In this document: positions 1 through 7,924 of the stretch, piece after piece
How positions within the stretch are numbered: the stretch's first letter is position 1
How the letters are laid out: every line of letters starts with the position of its first letter
Made by a program: the position numbers and the translations under genes
Notes under the pieces: generated by a model
Told to the model about the DNA's origin: nothing
The model's database searches: none
Seen by the model: only the letters and a program-made list of their open reading frames with translations
Assembly (NCBI RefSeq): GCF_027474405.1
Contig: NZ_CP114871.1
Location: 3,419,001-3,483,000 of the forward strand
DNA from: Caulobacter sp. NIBR2454
Lineage (GTDB): Bacteria > Pseudomonadota > Alphaproteobacteria > Caulobacterales > Caulobacteraceae
DNA: 64,000 bases
Direction of reading: 5' to 3'

Positions 1-804
1 CGACGCGAGGATGAAGCCGCCGAAGACAAAAGGCGCCACCATCGTGATCGGCTGATTGCCAGTCGGGAAGGACACAAGCGCCAAGGCGAAGGCGGCGAGG
101 GCGTACTTGCTGATCTCCACCGCACGTGCGCTGACCCTCATTCGCTCTGCGGCGATCAGCCTTTGGACCAGGACGCCGATGGAGAAGCCGGCGATGCACC
201 GGAAAATTCCAAAATCCGTTTCGACGCCGAGGTACTCACGGTTCGGAGACAACGCAAGGATGATCAGGCTGAGGATCGCCAAACCGCCAAATATGTAAGG
301 TCTTAGAACACGCCTGCTCCCCGCCAGCACCGCGATGGCGAATACTACATAGGTATAGAATTCGACGCTAATGCTCCAACTTGGCCCATTCCAGGTCGCT
401 CCGTCAGGGAAGAAACCCAATGCTTGAATCAGCAACAGATTGGCGACGAACGCTGTGAGGTTGTTGTCCTCAAAGGGCGCTTCTGTGGGGAAGCCCTTGA
501 GATACGCGAAGTATTTCAGGACCTCGTAGGCCACCGACAGCAGCAAGGTCAGAAAATGCAGCGGATAGAGGCGGGCAAATCGCTTCGCCATGAAGCGGAG
601 GGTCGAGTAGCCGCCGGCGATCTTGTCGTAGTAGTTCAGCGAAATCACAAAGCCTGAAAGAACGAAGAAGAAATCGACCCACAGGCTGGTATTCACGAAC
701 GGGGGTGAATGGGAGATCACCGATGGCCAGCGGATATGCCCCAGTGCGACGGACAGCGCCGCGATCCCCCTTATTCCATCCAGCGTCTCATACCTTTTGG
801 CCAT
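1..804 (-). CDS. Acyltransferase 3 family membrane protein (partial)
   Basis: The frame is open from an ATG at 804 to the left edge, giving at least 268 residues; the C-terminus lies outside the window. The N-terminus carries the family signature LDGIRGIAAL followed by a histidine near residue 22, then FFFVLSGFVIS, and later WSISVEF. All are typical of OafA/YrhL-type inner-membrane O-acyltransferases, which modify surface sugars with acetyl or other acyl groups. Several hydrophobic segments follow, as expected for a roughly ten-helix protein. It starts 26 bases after the UDP-glucose dehydrogenase gene on the same strand and probably shares its transcript, so a role in decorating a capsule or lipopolysaccharide is likely. 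The exact substrate cannot be read from the sequence. Confidence 0.85.
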   Translation of the reverse strand, partial: MAKRYETLDGIRGIAALSVALGHIRWPSVISHSPPFVNTSLWVDFFFVLSGFVISLNYYDKIAGGYSTLRFMAKRFARLYPLHFLTLLLSVAYEVLKYFAYLKGFPTEAPFEDNNLTAFVANLLLIQALGFFPDGATWNGPSWSISVEFYTYVVFAIAVLAGSRRVLRPYIFGGLAILSLIILALSPNREYLGVETDFGIFRCIAGFSIGVLVQRLIAAERMRVSARAVEISKYALAAFALALVSFPTGNQPITMVAPFVFGGFILAS

Positions 805-829
805 CGCCCCACCCCAGCGTCAGCTTGTC

Positions 830-2131
830 TCAGCTGCGGCCAACGCTCACATAGTTGAACCCGCGCGCCTTCATGTCGTCCGGCCGATAGATGTTACGCA
901 GGTCGACCATGACCGGGGATTTCATCATCAGCTTCAAACGATCCAGATCGAGCGCGCGGAACTGATCCCATTCGGTGATCATGACGATCACGTCGGCACC
1001 TTCAGCCACTTCATATGGGCCATCCTTGAAGTTCACGTCCGCCAGCATGTATTTGGCCTCGTGCCCTTCAGGATCGTAGGCCTGGACGGTGGCGCCCATC
1101 GCTTGCAGAGCCGGGATAATGTCTAGGCTTGGCGCATCGCGCATATCGTCGGTATTGGGCTTGAATGTGAGACCAAGGACCCCGATCGTCTTGCCTTTAA
1201 CGTCGCCGCCGACTGCCGCGGCGACCTTGCCGGCCATCGCCTTCTTGCGAGCGTCGTTGACCTGCACGGTGGCCTCAATCAGACGCGTCGGCGCGCCATA
1301 ATCGGCCGCTGTTTTGACCAAGGCGATGGTGTCCTTGGGGAAGCATGAGCCGCCATAGCCTGGACCGGCATTGAGGAACTTGCGGCCGATGCGGCCATCG
1401 AGACCGATGCCCCGCGCAACCAGCTGCACGTCCGCGCCGACCTTTTCGCAAAGGTCCGCCATCTCGTTGATGAACGTGATCTTCATAGCGAGGAAGGCGT
1501 TGCCGGCGTACTTGATCAGCTCGCTAGTGCGGCGGCCCGTAAACAGGATCGGCGTCTCATTGAGGAACAGCGGGCGGTAGAGCTCGCGCATCGTCTCCTG
1601 GGCGCGCTGATCGTCCGTCCCCACCACCACGCGGTCGGGCCGCTTGAAATCCTCGATGGCTGCACCTTCACGTAGGAACTCGGGGTTTGAGACGACGGCG
1701 AATTGCGCGTCGGGGCGGACCTTCTTGATGATGGCTTCGACTTCGTCGCCAGTGCCGACTGGCACAGTCGATTTGGTGACGATGACGGTAAAGCCATCGA
1801 TCAAGCCGGCGATCTCTTCCGCGGCGGCATAGACGTAGGACAGGTCGGCGTGACCGTCGCCGCGGCGGGTCGGCGTACCAACCGCGATGAATACCGCGTC
1901 CGCTTCCTTGATGGCCTGGGCGCCTTCGAGCGTGAAGAACAGGCGGCCTTCCTTGACGTTGCGGGCGACAAGTTCGTCCAGCCCCGGCTCGAAGATCGGG
2001 ATTTCGCCCTTCTCCAGCCGCTCGATTTTGGACGGGTCCTTGTCAATGCAAGTCACCACATGGCCAAAATCGGCGAAACAGGCGCCCGACACCAAACCCA
2101 CATAGCCGGTGCCGATCATTGCAACGCGCAT
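830..2131 (-). CDS. ugd: UDP-glucose 6-dehydrogenase
   Basis: This 433-residue enzyme oxidises UDP-glucose to UDP-glucuronate with two NAD+. The Rossmann motif GTGYVG is at residues 7-12, and the catalytic cysteine is Cys263 in GYGGSCFPKDT. The length and the three-domain order (NAD binding, central, UDP binding) match the UDP-glucose/GDP-mannose dehydrogenase family. A longer frame reaches 2188, but the conserved start MRVAMIG lies at 2131, so I chose that. It sits between a UDP-glucuronate epimerase upstream and an acyltransferase downstream on the same strand, which supports glucuronate rather than mannuronate synthesis. GDP-mannose dehydrogenase is the main alternative and fits the context less well. 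Confidence 0.9.
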   Translation of the reverse strand: MRVAMIGTGYVGLVSGACFADFGHVVTCIDKDPSKIERLEKGEIPIFEPGLDELVARNVKEGRLFFTLEGAQAIKEADAVFIAVGTPTRRGDGHADLSYVYAAAEEIAGLIDGFTVIVTKSTVPVGTGDEVEAIIKKVRPDAQFAVVSNPEFLREGAAIEDFKRPDRVVVGTDDQRAQETMRELYRPLFLNETPILFTGRRTSELIKYAGNAFLAMKITFINEMADLCEKVGADVQLVARGIGLDGRIGRKFLNAGPGYGGSCFPKDTIALVKTAADYGAPTRLIEATVQVNDARKKAMAGKVAAAVGGDVKGKTIGVLGLTFKPNTDDMRDAPSLDIIPALQAMGATVQAYDPEGHEAKYMLADVNFKDGPYEVAEGADVIVMITEWDQFRALDLDRLKLMMKSPVMVDLRNIYRPDDMKARGFNYVSVGRS

Positions 2132-2239
2132 CAGTCTATCCCAATCTGATCCAAGTTTCCGGGTCTCTACCGCATTGCAGCAAGACACCAGCCAAGAATT
2201 CCTACGCTCGACGCAAACTATTGGACGAACGCCGCTATA

Positions 2240-3205
2240 TTAGCCGTAGAAGCCGCGATACCATTCCACGAAGCGCGGAAGACCGACCTCAATAGGAACC
2301 TCGGGCGTGTAACCTGTGATGTCCTTCAGTTTCGAGACATCGGCGAAGGTTCGACTCACATCGCCTGGCTGCATGGGCTTATAGACCTTTACCGCTTCGC
2401 GGCCGATCGCTTTCTCCAGGGTGGAGATCATGTCCATGAGCCCCTCCGGGCGGCCGCCACCGATGTTGAGAATCCGGTTTTCGCCGACGGGCGGCGCGTG
2501 ATCGAGTGCGGCGACAACGCCGGTGACGATGTCGTCAATATAGGTGAAGTCGCGCGACATCTCGCCTTGGCCGAACACCTCGATCGGCTCGCCGGCGAAG
2601 ATTTTTTTCGTGAACGAGAAATAGGCCATATCGGGCCGACCCATCGGCCCATAGACGGTGAAGAACCGAAGGCCCGTTTGAGCCAACCTATAGAGCCGCC
2701 CATAAGAATAGCTCATCAACTCACCGCTGCGCTTAGTGGCGGCGTAGAGCGAGACCGGCTCAACAGCTGCGTCGCTCTCCTTGAACCCCTCGCCGCTTTG
2801 CGGGCGATCCCCATAGACTGAGCTGGAAGATGCGTAGACCAAATGTTCAACGCCGTTGTGGCGGCAGGCTTCCAGAACAGACAGGTGGCCAGCCAGATTA
2901 GAACGTTCATAAGCGAACGGATTTTCAAGGCTGTAGCGCACCCCCGCTTGTGCGGCGAGATGGACGATCCGCTTGGCGCCGCTCGCCTTGACGAGAGCGG
3001 CGAAGCCGCTGACGTCAGCAATGTCCATCCGAGCCATGCGGAAGCGATCTTGAGCTTCGAGCTTGGCCGCACGTGCAGCCTTAAGGGCGGGGTCGTAATA
3101 GTCATTGAAGACGTCTACGCCGATGACTGTTTCACCCCGATCAAGCAAACGCTGAGCGGTATACATGCCGACAAAGCCGGCGGCGCCTGTCACGATGACG
3201 GTCAA
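2240..3205 (-). CDS. NAD-dependent epimerase, probable UDP-glucuronate 4-epimerase
   Basis: This is an extended short-chain dehydrogenase/reductase of 321-322 residues. The NAD-binding GAAGFVG is at residues 7-13, the catalytic Tyr154 and Lys158 are in YAATK, and a serine-rich catalytic stretch YASSSSVYG precedes them. The sequence around GVRYSLENPFAY and RFFTVYGPMGRPDMA is characteristic of UDP-glucuronate 4-epimerases, which convert UDP-GlcA to UDP-GalA. The start is best placed at a TTG (3205), because GGAGAG lies six bases upstream and the protein then begins TVIVTGAAG; a longer frame to 3247 would add a non-conserved tail. Its position directly before the UDP-glucose dehydrogenase gene fits the pathway. 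Confidence 0.85.
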   Translation of the reverse strand: MTVIVTGAAGFVGMYTAQRLLDRGETVIGVDVFNDYYDPALKAARAAKLEAQDRFRMARMDIADVSGFAALVKASGAKRIVHLAAQAGVRYSLENPFAYERSNLAGHLSVLEACRHNGVEHLVYASSSSVYGDRPQSGEGFKESDAAVEPVSLYAATKRSGELMSYSYGRLYRLAQTGLRFFTVYGPMGRPDMAYFSFTKKIFAGEPIEVFGQGEMSRDFTYIDDIVTGVVAALDHAPPVGENRILNIGGGRPEGLMDMISTLEKAIGREAVKVYKPMQPGDVSRTFADVSKLKDITGYTPEVPIEVGLPRFVEWYRGFYG

Positions 3206-3296
3206 TTCGGCTCTCCTATGACGTTGCGTTTTCGCCTTGTCTCTCATCCAAGGCCCCTGCGACGTCCGTCAGAAGCTTGAACGAGAATTGCTTCGC

Positions 3297-4253
3297 TTAA
3301 GCTGCGGCGTCCTCGGCCAGCAGCGCGTCAAAATAGGCGATAGTCTTGGTCAGGCCCGCTTCCAGATGGACCGTGGGCTCCCAGTCGAGCAGCGCGCGCG
3401 CCTTGTCGATATTAGGCTGTCGCTGGCGCGGATCGTCGGAGGGAAGCGGCTTGTAGACCAGCTTGGAGGACGAGCCGGTCAGGGCGATGACCTTCTCGGC
3501 CAGGGCCTTGATGGTGAATTCGCCTGGATTGCCCAGGTTGATCGGGCCGGTGACGTCGTCATCCGTTCCCATCAGGCGCAGGAAGCCTTCGACCAAGTCA
3601 TCCACATAGCAGAACGAACGCGTCTGATCGCCGTCGCCATAGAGGGTGATGTCCTGGCCCTTGAGCGCCTGGACGATGAAGTTGGAGACCACCCGCCCGT
3701 CATTGGGATGCATGCGCGGGCCATAGGTGTTGAAGATTCTCGCCACCTTGATGCGCAGCTTGTGCTGGCGGTGATAGTCGAAGAACAGGGTCTCGGCGCA
3801 CCGCTTGCCCTCGTCGTAGCAGGATCGGATGCCGATGGGGTTCACATTGCCCCAGTACTCCTCCGGCTGCGGATGCACCGTCGGGTCGCCATAGACCTCG
3901 CTGGTGGAGGCCTGGAAGATTTTGGCCCGCCGGCGCTTGGCCAGGCCCAGCATGTTGATGGCCCCGTGGACGGACGTCTTGGTCGTCTGCACTGGGTCGT
4001 GCTGGTAGTGGATCGGGCTGGCCGGGCAGGCCAGATTGTAGATCTCGTCGACCTCCACGAAGAGCGGGAAGGTCACATCGTGGCGCAGGAGTTCGAAGTC
4101 GGGGTTGTCCAGCAGGTGGGCCACATTGCGCCGCGAGCCGGTGTAGTAGTTGTCCAGGCACAGAACCTCGTGTCCCGCGTCCAGCAACCGCTCGCACAGG
4201 TGCGAGCCGATGAACCCCGCGCCTCCCGTGACCAAAACCCGCTTGTTGTTCAT
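3297..4253 (-). CDS. UDP-glucuronate decarboxylase (UDP-xylose synthase type)
   Basis: A 318-residue extended SDR that decarboxylates UDP-glucuronate to UDP-xylose. GGAGFIGSH is at residues 10-18, catalytic Tyr146 and Lys150 are in CYDEGK, and the stretches TSEVYGDP and [10 protein letters not shown] are hallmarks of the UXS subfamily. The ATG at 4253 was preferred over the longer frame to 4304 because [16 protein letters not shown] aligns with family starts. It is the first gene of the leftward sugar-nucleotide group and is followed after about 90 bases by the epimerase. dTDP-glucose dehydratase is an alternative for the fold, but the DEGKR context argues for UXS. Confidence 0.88.
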   Translation of the reverse strand: MNNKRVLVTGGAGFIGSHLCERLLDAGHEVLCLDNYYTGSRRNVAHLLDNPDFELLRHDVTFPLFVEVDEIYNLACPASPIHYQHDPVQTTKTSVHGAINMLGLAKRRRAKIFQASTSEVYGDPTVHPQPEEYWGNVNPIGIRSCYDEGKRCAETLFFDYHRQHKLRIKVARIFNTYGPRMHPNDGRVVSNFIVQALKGQDITLYGDGDQTRSFCYVDDLVEGFLRLMGTDDDVTGPINLGNPGEFTIKALAEKVIALTGSSSKLVYKPLPSDDPRQRQPNIDKARALLDWEPTVHLEAGLTKTIAYFDALLAEDAAA

Positions 4254-4612
4254 GACGTCACCCCTAGGTGGCAACGACCTCTGCGATTGCCGGCGAGATG
4301 TCAATCAAATGCCGACATGCCCTTCAATCCGCCTCAACTCAGCGGCGAAACTGTGCCGGTATAACGGGTCCGCCTGCTTCTGATGTCCATATGTCGGCAT
4401 CTGCAGAGTAACTAAAATTATGTCGCCCTCGAAAGGCGGGTGCGTCGATGCACCATGTGCCCACCCCTTGCGGGGCAACGGACGGCTCTACACTAAGGGC
4501 GGCGATCACAGCCCATGGCGGCAGCGAGTCACACTCAAATGAGAACATTTCAAGAACAAATAGCTCGACTCCGCCAACTGTCTGGCTAGAGGATGGCGCT
4601 TCGGAGGTCTTC
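4254..4612. other. Intergenic region between polysaccharide genes and conjugative module
   Basis: About 360 bases with no supported gene. It separates the divergent UXS gene and the first zinc-ribbon gene, so it should hold promoters for both. The stretch around 4360-4425 is richer in A and T than its surroundings. A perfect 10-bp inverted repeat (arms 4309-4318 and 4391-4400) is the only clear structure. Confidence 0.5.
4309..4400. repeat. Widely spaced 10-bp inverted repeat ATGCCGACAT / ATGTCGGCAT
   Basis: The arms at 4309-4318 and 4391-4400 are perfect complements. Each is flanked outward by a CA dinucleotide one base away, so the match extends to 12 of 13 positions. The spacing is 72 bases, and it lies in the divergent promoter region at the edge of the conjugative module. 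It could be a pair of regulator half-sites, or chance. Confidence 0.4.
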
Positions 4613-4924
4613 ATGTCGTCGTCCCAAACGCCCGCCAGGCTACGGCGGCCGGTCGAACCCCAATGCCTGATGTGCGGATTCGACCCGAGCTTGAGCTATG
4701 CTATCGGGCTAGATCGCCATCTGCGGGCGCGCTGCCGCTGCAAGCTTGTGGTGGTGGTCAACACTGATCGTTGGGTGGCCGAGGGGTTGATCGGCCAGCG
4801 CCTCAGCAAGTTCAGTGATCGTCTGCGGTGTCAGTGCGGCGCGCGATCGGTGGCCTTGGAGGTTTGGTCTGGGCCACCCGACCCTGAGACCCTGGCCGGC
4901 GGCGGCATCTATTGCTTTCGGTGA
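4613..4924 (+). CDS. Small zinc-ribbon-like protein, unknown function
   Basis: A 103-residue protein with paired cysteines in the order CxxC (CLMCGF, near residue 19), CRCK (near 42) and CQCGA (near 75), suggesting one or two zinc ribbons. The ATG at 4613 was chosen over a longer frame from 4448 because GGAGG lies just upstream and the longer N-terminus is low in conserved features. It is the first of a run of small plus-strand genes that ends with an SRAP protein and faces the relaxase operon. The next gene starts four bases after its stop and has similar cysteine patterns, so the two may be related. I do not recognise a named family. Confidence 0.65.
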   Translation: MSSSQTPARLRRPVEPQCLMCGFDPSLSYAIGLDRHLRARCRCKLVVVVNTDRWVAEGLIGQRLSKFSDRLRCQCGARSVALEVWSGPPDPETLAGGGIYCFR

Positions 4925-4927
4925 CCC

Positions 4928-5537
4928 ATGGGATTTTGGAAGGTGAACCCTCAGCCCCCCGACCTTTGGCCTGCGGGACCGGCGATGGCCAAGGCGCCGC
5001 CGCGCGGTTGGCTTTCGCTCAATGACAAGCTGGCGCGCGACGATTCCCTGGCGGGCTATCAGGCCCGCAAACAGGCGGTGCGCGCCAGCTGCCACCAGCG
5101 CGGCTGCAAGCGAAGCTGCTGGATCGACATCGACTTTTTGGTCAGTCGGCGCATGGGCGCGATGGCGATGAGCGAGTTCAAGCGCCTGCTCAAATGCCAG
5201 GTCGTATGCGGCTGCGGGTTAGATTCGCGAGGAGCCGAAGGATGTCGGCCTGCCCTTAAGTGTTCTTGCCCAGGCTGGCGCCAGTGTGACGATCAAAATC
5301 AGTTGTCGCGTGTGCGACCACGCCAAGACGGTCGCGCCCGCGGCGATGATCGCACGCTTGAGGGCCGACAAGCTGGGCGATGGATCGATCCGGCACACCG
5401 CTCATTTGAGCAAACTCAAAAAGCCTTGTCCCAAGTGCTCGAAAGTTTCGTGGGCGCTGGAGTTCCAATGGCTCGACCCGCGAAGGCCCACACCCGGTCC
5501 CGGCGCCAAGGAATACGACCGCCGCATGCGGTCATGA
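4928..5537 (+). pseudogene. Zinc-ribbon protein, apparently split by a +1 frameshift
   Basis: Two overlapping frames read as one protein. The first frame, from ATG 4928, gives a conserved-looking N-terminus with CHQRGCKRSC and ends in KCQVVCGCGLD near 5224. The second frame continues from about 5226 as REEPKDVGLPLSVLAQAG, then CRVCDHAK and CPKCSK, and stops at 5535-5537. Dropping one base near 5225 joins them into a protein of about 202 residues with CxxC pairs spaced as in zinc ribbons. Without that correction the first frame runs on into low-quality sequence to 5557, and the second would have to start at a GTG (5286). Either this is a true frameshift, a sequencing error, or two adjacent genes. 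Function is unknown; it sits among small genes next to the relaxase operon. Confidence 0.55.
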
Positions 5538-5562
5538 CAGTTCCATTCAGGAGTTGAACGAC

Positions 5563-5796
5563 GTGCCTGACACCAGGATCGCCGAGCTGACCAAGGTCTT
5601 TGGCAACGAAGGCCAACTGCTCTTTTATACGACGCTCCGGTACGCCGGTGGGCGGGCGCGTTGCGATTTCATAAAGGTCGAGCTCGTGCCGGCATTCGAG
5701 GGCGAGGCGGCATGGTTTGAACTGGAGCGGTTCAAGCAAACCGGCTGGACCATGTGGCGCGCCATCCGCCAGGTGGACCGGCCAGCTTGGGCCTAA
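5563..5796 (+). CDS. Small conserved-looking protein, unknown function
   Basis: A 77-residue protein starting at GTG 5563, which lies nine bases after CAGGAG. An in-frame TTG at 5554 directly abuts that ribosome-binding site and is less likely. The protein is soluble, with alternating hydrophobic and charged residues (for example RCDFIKVELVPAFEG), and ends in RPAWA. No cysteine clusters or membrane segments are seen and no family is recognised. It lies 12 bases upstream of the SRAP gene and is probably cotranscribed with it. Confidence 0.55.
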   Translation: MPDTRIAELTKVFGNEGQLLFYTTLRYAGGRARCDFIKVELVPAFEGEAAWFELERFKQTGWTMWRAIRQVDRPAWA

Positions 5797-5808
5797 TAGG
5801 TTCAGCGC

Positions 5809-6372
5809 ATGTGCAATGAGATCAAGCGCAAGAAGGACACGCACCAGCTGACTGGCGAATATGGCCAGCTGGACTTGAGCGTCCGATGGGCGCAAGCGCA
5901 CGCGGCCACCAACCGCCACCCAGACACCTCCATCAAGATCACCGACCGCACGGAGATTGTCAGGCCGTCCGCGAGCGGCGGCGAACTGCAGGTCCTGCCC
6001 TGGTCGTGGAAGAGCCCTGGGTACGGCGCGCCGGTGTTTAATTTCCGCTCCGAAGGACGCAGCTTTCCCAAAGACGGCCGTTGCCTGGTGCCGGCCACGC
6101 ATTTCTACGAGTTTGGGGAGGGCAAGTCGCCCAAGCCGAAGTTTGACTTCAGCGCGGTCGAAGACGCGCCTTTCGCCATAGCTGGCATCGTGCGCCACGA
6201 TGCCTTCACCCTTTTAACCTGCGAGCCTGGGCCTGATGTGGCACCCTATCACAAGCGTCAGGTGGTGCTGCTTTTCGGGCGGCAAATGGTCGATTGGCTC
6301 GCGGGCGCTCAGGAGGCGGACCTTCTGTCACCCACACCGGCCGGCCGTCTCCAAGTGGAGCAGGTCCGCTAG
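5809..6372 (+). CDS. SRAP-domain protein (YedK/HMCES family)
   Basis: A 187-residue SOS-response-associated-peptidase-family protein. In this family the N-terminal cysteine, exposed after Met removal, forms a covalent bond with abasic sites in single-stranded DNA and shields them. Visible residues are Cys2, Asn78-x-Arg80 and Glu82 in FNFRSE, the RCLVPATHFYEF block with Glu101, and His148 in YHKR, matching the usual N-R-E, FYEW and HDRMP blocks with some divergence. It is shorter than typical members (about 220 residues). It converges on the relaxase gene, 21 bases away, and ends the run of small plus-strand genes. A role in protecting transferred single strands is inference from the family and the location. 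Confidence 0.85.
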   Translation: MCNEIKRKKDTHQLTGEYGQLDLSVRWAQAHAATNRHPDTSIKITDRTEIVRPSASGGELQVLPWSWKSPGYGAPVFNFRSEGRSFPKDGRCLVPATHFYEFGEGKSPKPKFDFSAVEDAPFAIAGIVRHDAFTLLTCEPGPDVAPYHKRQVVLLFGRQMVDWLAGAQEADLLSPTPAGRLQVEQVR

Positions 6373-6393
6373 AGGCTCCAAGGCGCCGCGGGC

Positions 6394-7410
6394 CTATCGA
6401 TCGCGCTCAGGGGCGCCAATCCTGCGCTCGCGGTCGCTTAGCCGCTCGAGCGCTCTGCGCCGATCATAGTCCCGCGCTTGCTCGACCAGCAGCTCACGGC
6501 GCGTGCGCACCGGCGCCATGTCCTGGACGAACCGCCGAAGGTCGTGGGCTAGATCTTGATCACCAGCCTCATTCATCGCCTCCAGGTGATCGGCCAGGGC
6601 CAGATACCCTTCCCGGGTCTTGCGTTGCCGCTCGGCGATCGCCCGCTCCCAGGGACGATCGCCAACATCAAACCCACGAGCGATGTCCAAAGCTTCGCGA
6701 TGATCCTCCGCGACAAACCGGATGGGCCCGCCCCGGCCATCACGATAGTCGTCCATCGCATGACGCACCTTCGGATTCAGCGGTTTGATGACTACGCCTC
6801 TCACCCAGCGAGGAGCTCCATCCGCCTCCAGACCCGCGTCGCGTAGTTTTGCGGCGAAGACTTCCGGCCAGCGGTAGAGGTCGGCGATTTTGGAAGGATG
6901 ATGCCGTGCGTCATCGCTCTCTGCTCGGACCGCTAGATGGACGTGGGGATGCGGACGGTCCAAGTGCAAAACTGTCAGAAAATCATTCTGACTGAACTCG
7001 CTGGCCGCGAAGGATCGCGCGGCCATCTCCACGGGTTCGGCGGGCGTGCCGGGCGGCATGGACAGAACCATGGTGTAGGCAAGGGCGACGCCGCCCCGAT
7101 AACGAACCTGATCCAAGGCCCAGTCATCGGCCCGCTCGACGATCCGCTCACGACCGATCAGGCGCTCTCCGTCGCGCCCGCGCAGGGCAAGCTCGCCGTG
7201 ACGGCTGATGTAGAGCAGGTGATTTTGCAAGGCGCCGTGAGACTTGGGCCGAGCCATATTGGTGACCATGGCCAGCGGCGGCCGTGAGACAAGGCGTCGA
7301 AGCTCGACACGTATAGAACCGGCATCGAAGAGGCCTTTGGTGTAACGCCGCGGCTCATTGATCTGGCGCCAAAGATCTTCAAAGCCACGCACATTGGCCA
7401 GCTCAGCCAT
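6394..7410 (-). CDS. Relaxase / mobilization nuclease (MOBP-like)
   Basis: A 338-residue protein expected to nick the transfer origin and bind covalently to the transferred strand. The three-histidine metal site HPHVH is at residues 154-158, and a candidate catalytic tyrosine is Tyr67 in HLLYISRHG; YTMVLSMPPGT resembles VirD2/MOBP relaxases. It ends shortly after the nuclease domain and has a charged, arginine-rich C-terminus, with no helicase or primase domain. The ATG at 7410 was chosen because it has GGAG upstream and overlaps the preceding gene by eight bases; a longer frame to 7641 lies inside that gene. It is the last gene of the virB-virD4 operon. The MOB subclass is inferred by eye only. 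Confidence 0.82.
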   Translation of the reverse strand: MAELANVRGFEDLWRQINEPRRYTKGLFDAGSIRVELRRLVSRPPLAMVTNMARPKSHGALQNHLLYISRHGELALRGRDGERLIGRERIVERADDWALDQVRYRGGVALAYTMVLSMPPGTPAEPVEMAARSFAASEFSQNDFLTVLHLDRPHPHVHLAVRAESDDARHHPSKIADLYRWPEVFAAKLRDAGLEADGAPRWVRGVVIKPLNPKVRHAMDDYRDGRGGPIRFVAEDHREALDIARGFDVGDRPWERAIAERQRKTREGYLALADHLEAMNEAGDQDLAHDLRRFVQDMAPVRTRRELLVEQARDYDRRRALERLSDRERRIGAPERDR

Positions 7411-7924
7411 CGGCGGGGCTCCAGTATAGAAGGTTACCCACCAGGGCTGCCCGCAGGGCTTCCAATTGGCGCCGAGCCTGCGCCCAGCACGCGAGAATCT
7501 CGCCGATAGCTTGAGCGTCGGCGCCATCGGCCTCAGCCACATCGACGGCCCGCCGAAGCACATAACCGATGCGCTGAAGCTCGACCCGCACGCTGCTGTT
7601 GGCCGCCGCCTCCTCCCAGGAAAACTGCGGCGCGCGTTCAAGCCGGGCGCGAACCACCGCTCGCACCCACGCGCCCTTACTCATCGCCGTGGTCCGACGC
7701 TCCTGATCGATCTTCGTCATCTCAGCGCGCGAGAAAGGTACGTTGATCGCCGCCTCACCTCGCAAGGGCTCAGCCAAGATCTGCTTTCGGCCAGTGAGAG
7801 GGGCCATCAGCATGGCGCGCTCGATGACGGCGGATGGCCCGCCCAGTTCAGTCGCCAACGCTTCGAACCGCTGCGCCAGGTCAGGCGCGAGCGCCAACGT
7901 GATGAGAACCTTCTCGCCCCTCAC
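7403..7924 (-). CDS. Putative relaxosome accessory protein (MobC/ribbon-helix-helix-like)
   Basis: A 173-residue soluble protein starting with GTG 7924, whose codon overlaps the stop of the coupling-protein gene as GTGA. A stretch near residues 60-95 (VPFSRAEMTKIDQERRTTAMSK, then WVRAVVRARL) has the pattern of a short ribbon-helix-helix DNA-binding unit. The C-terminal third is helical, with QRIGYVLRRAVD, as in MobC-type accessory proteins. Its place between coupling protein and relaxase is the usual position for a gene that helps load the relaxase at oriT. The assignment rests on context and local pattern, not on a firm family match. Confidence 0.55.
   Translation of the reverse strand: MRGEKVLITLALAPDLAQRFEALATELGGPSAVIERAMLMAPLTGRKQILAEPLRGEAAINVPFSRAEMTKIDQERRTTAMSKGAWVRAVVRARLERAPQFSWEEAAANSSVRVELQRIGYVLRRAVDVAEADGADAQAIGEILACWAQARRQLEALRAALVGNLLYWSPADG

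Noticed and set aside
3237..4364. 375-codon plus-strand frame
   Set aside because: Antisense to the UDP-glucuronate decarboxylase gene, which has intact catalytic motifs on the other strand.
4339..4614. 91-codon minus-strand frame in the divergent promoter region
   Set aside because: No family features, and it covers the promoter and ribosome-binding site of the zinc-ribbon gene.
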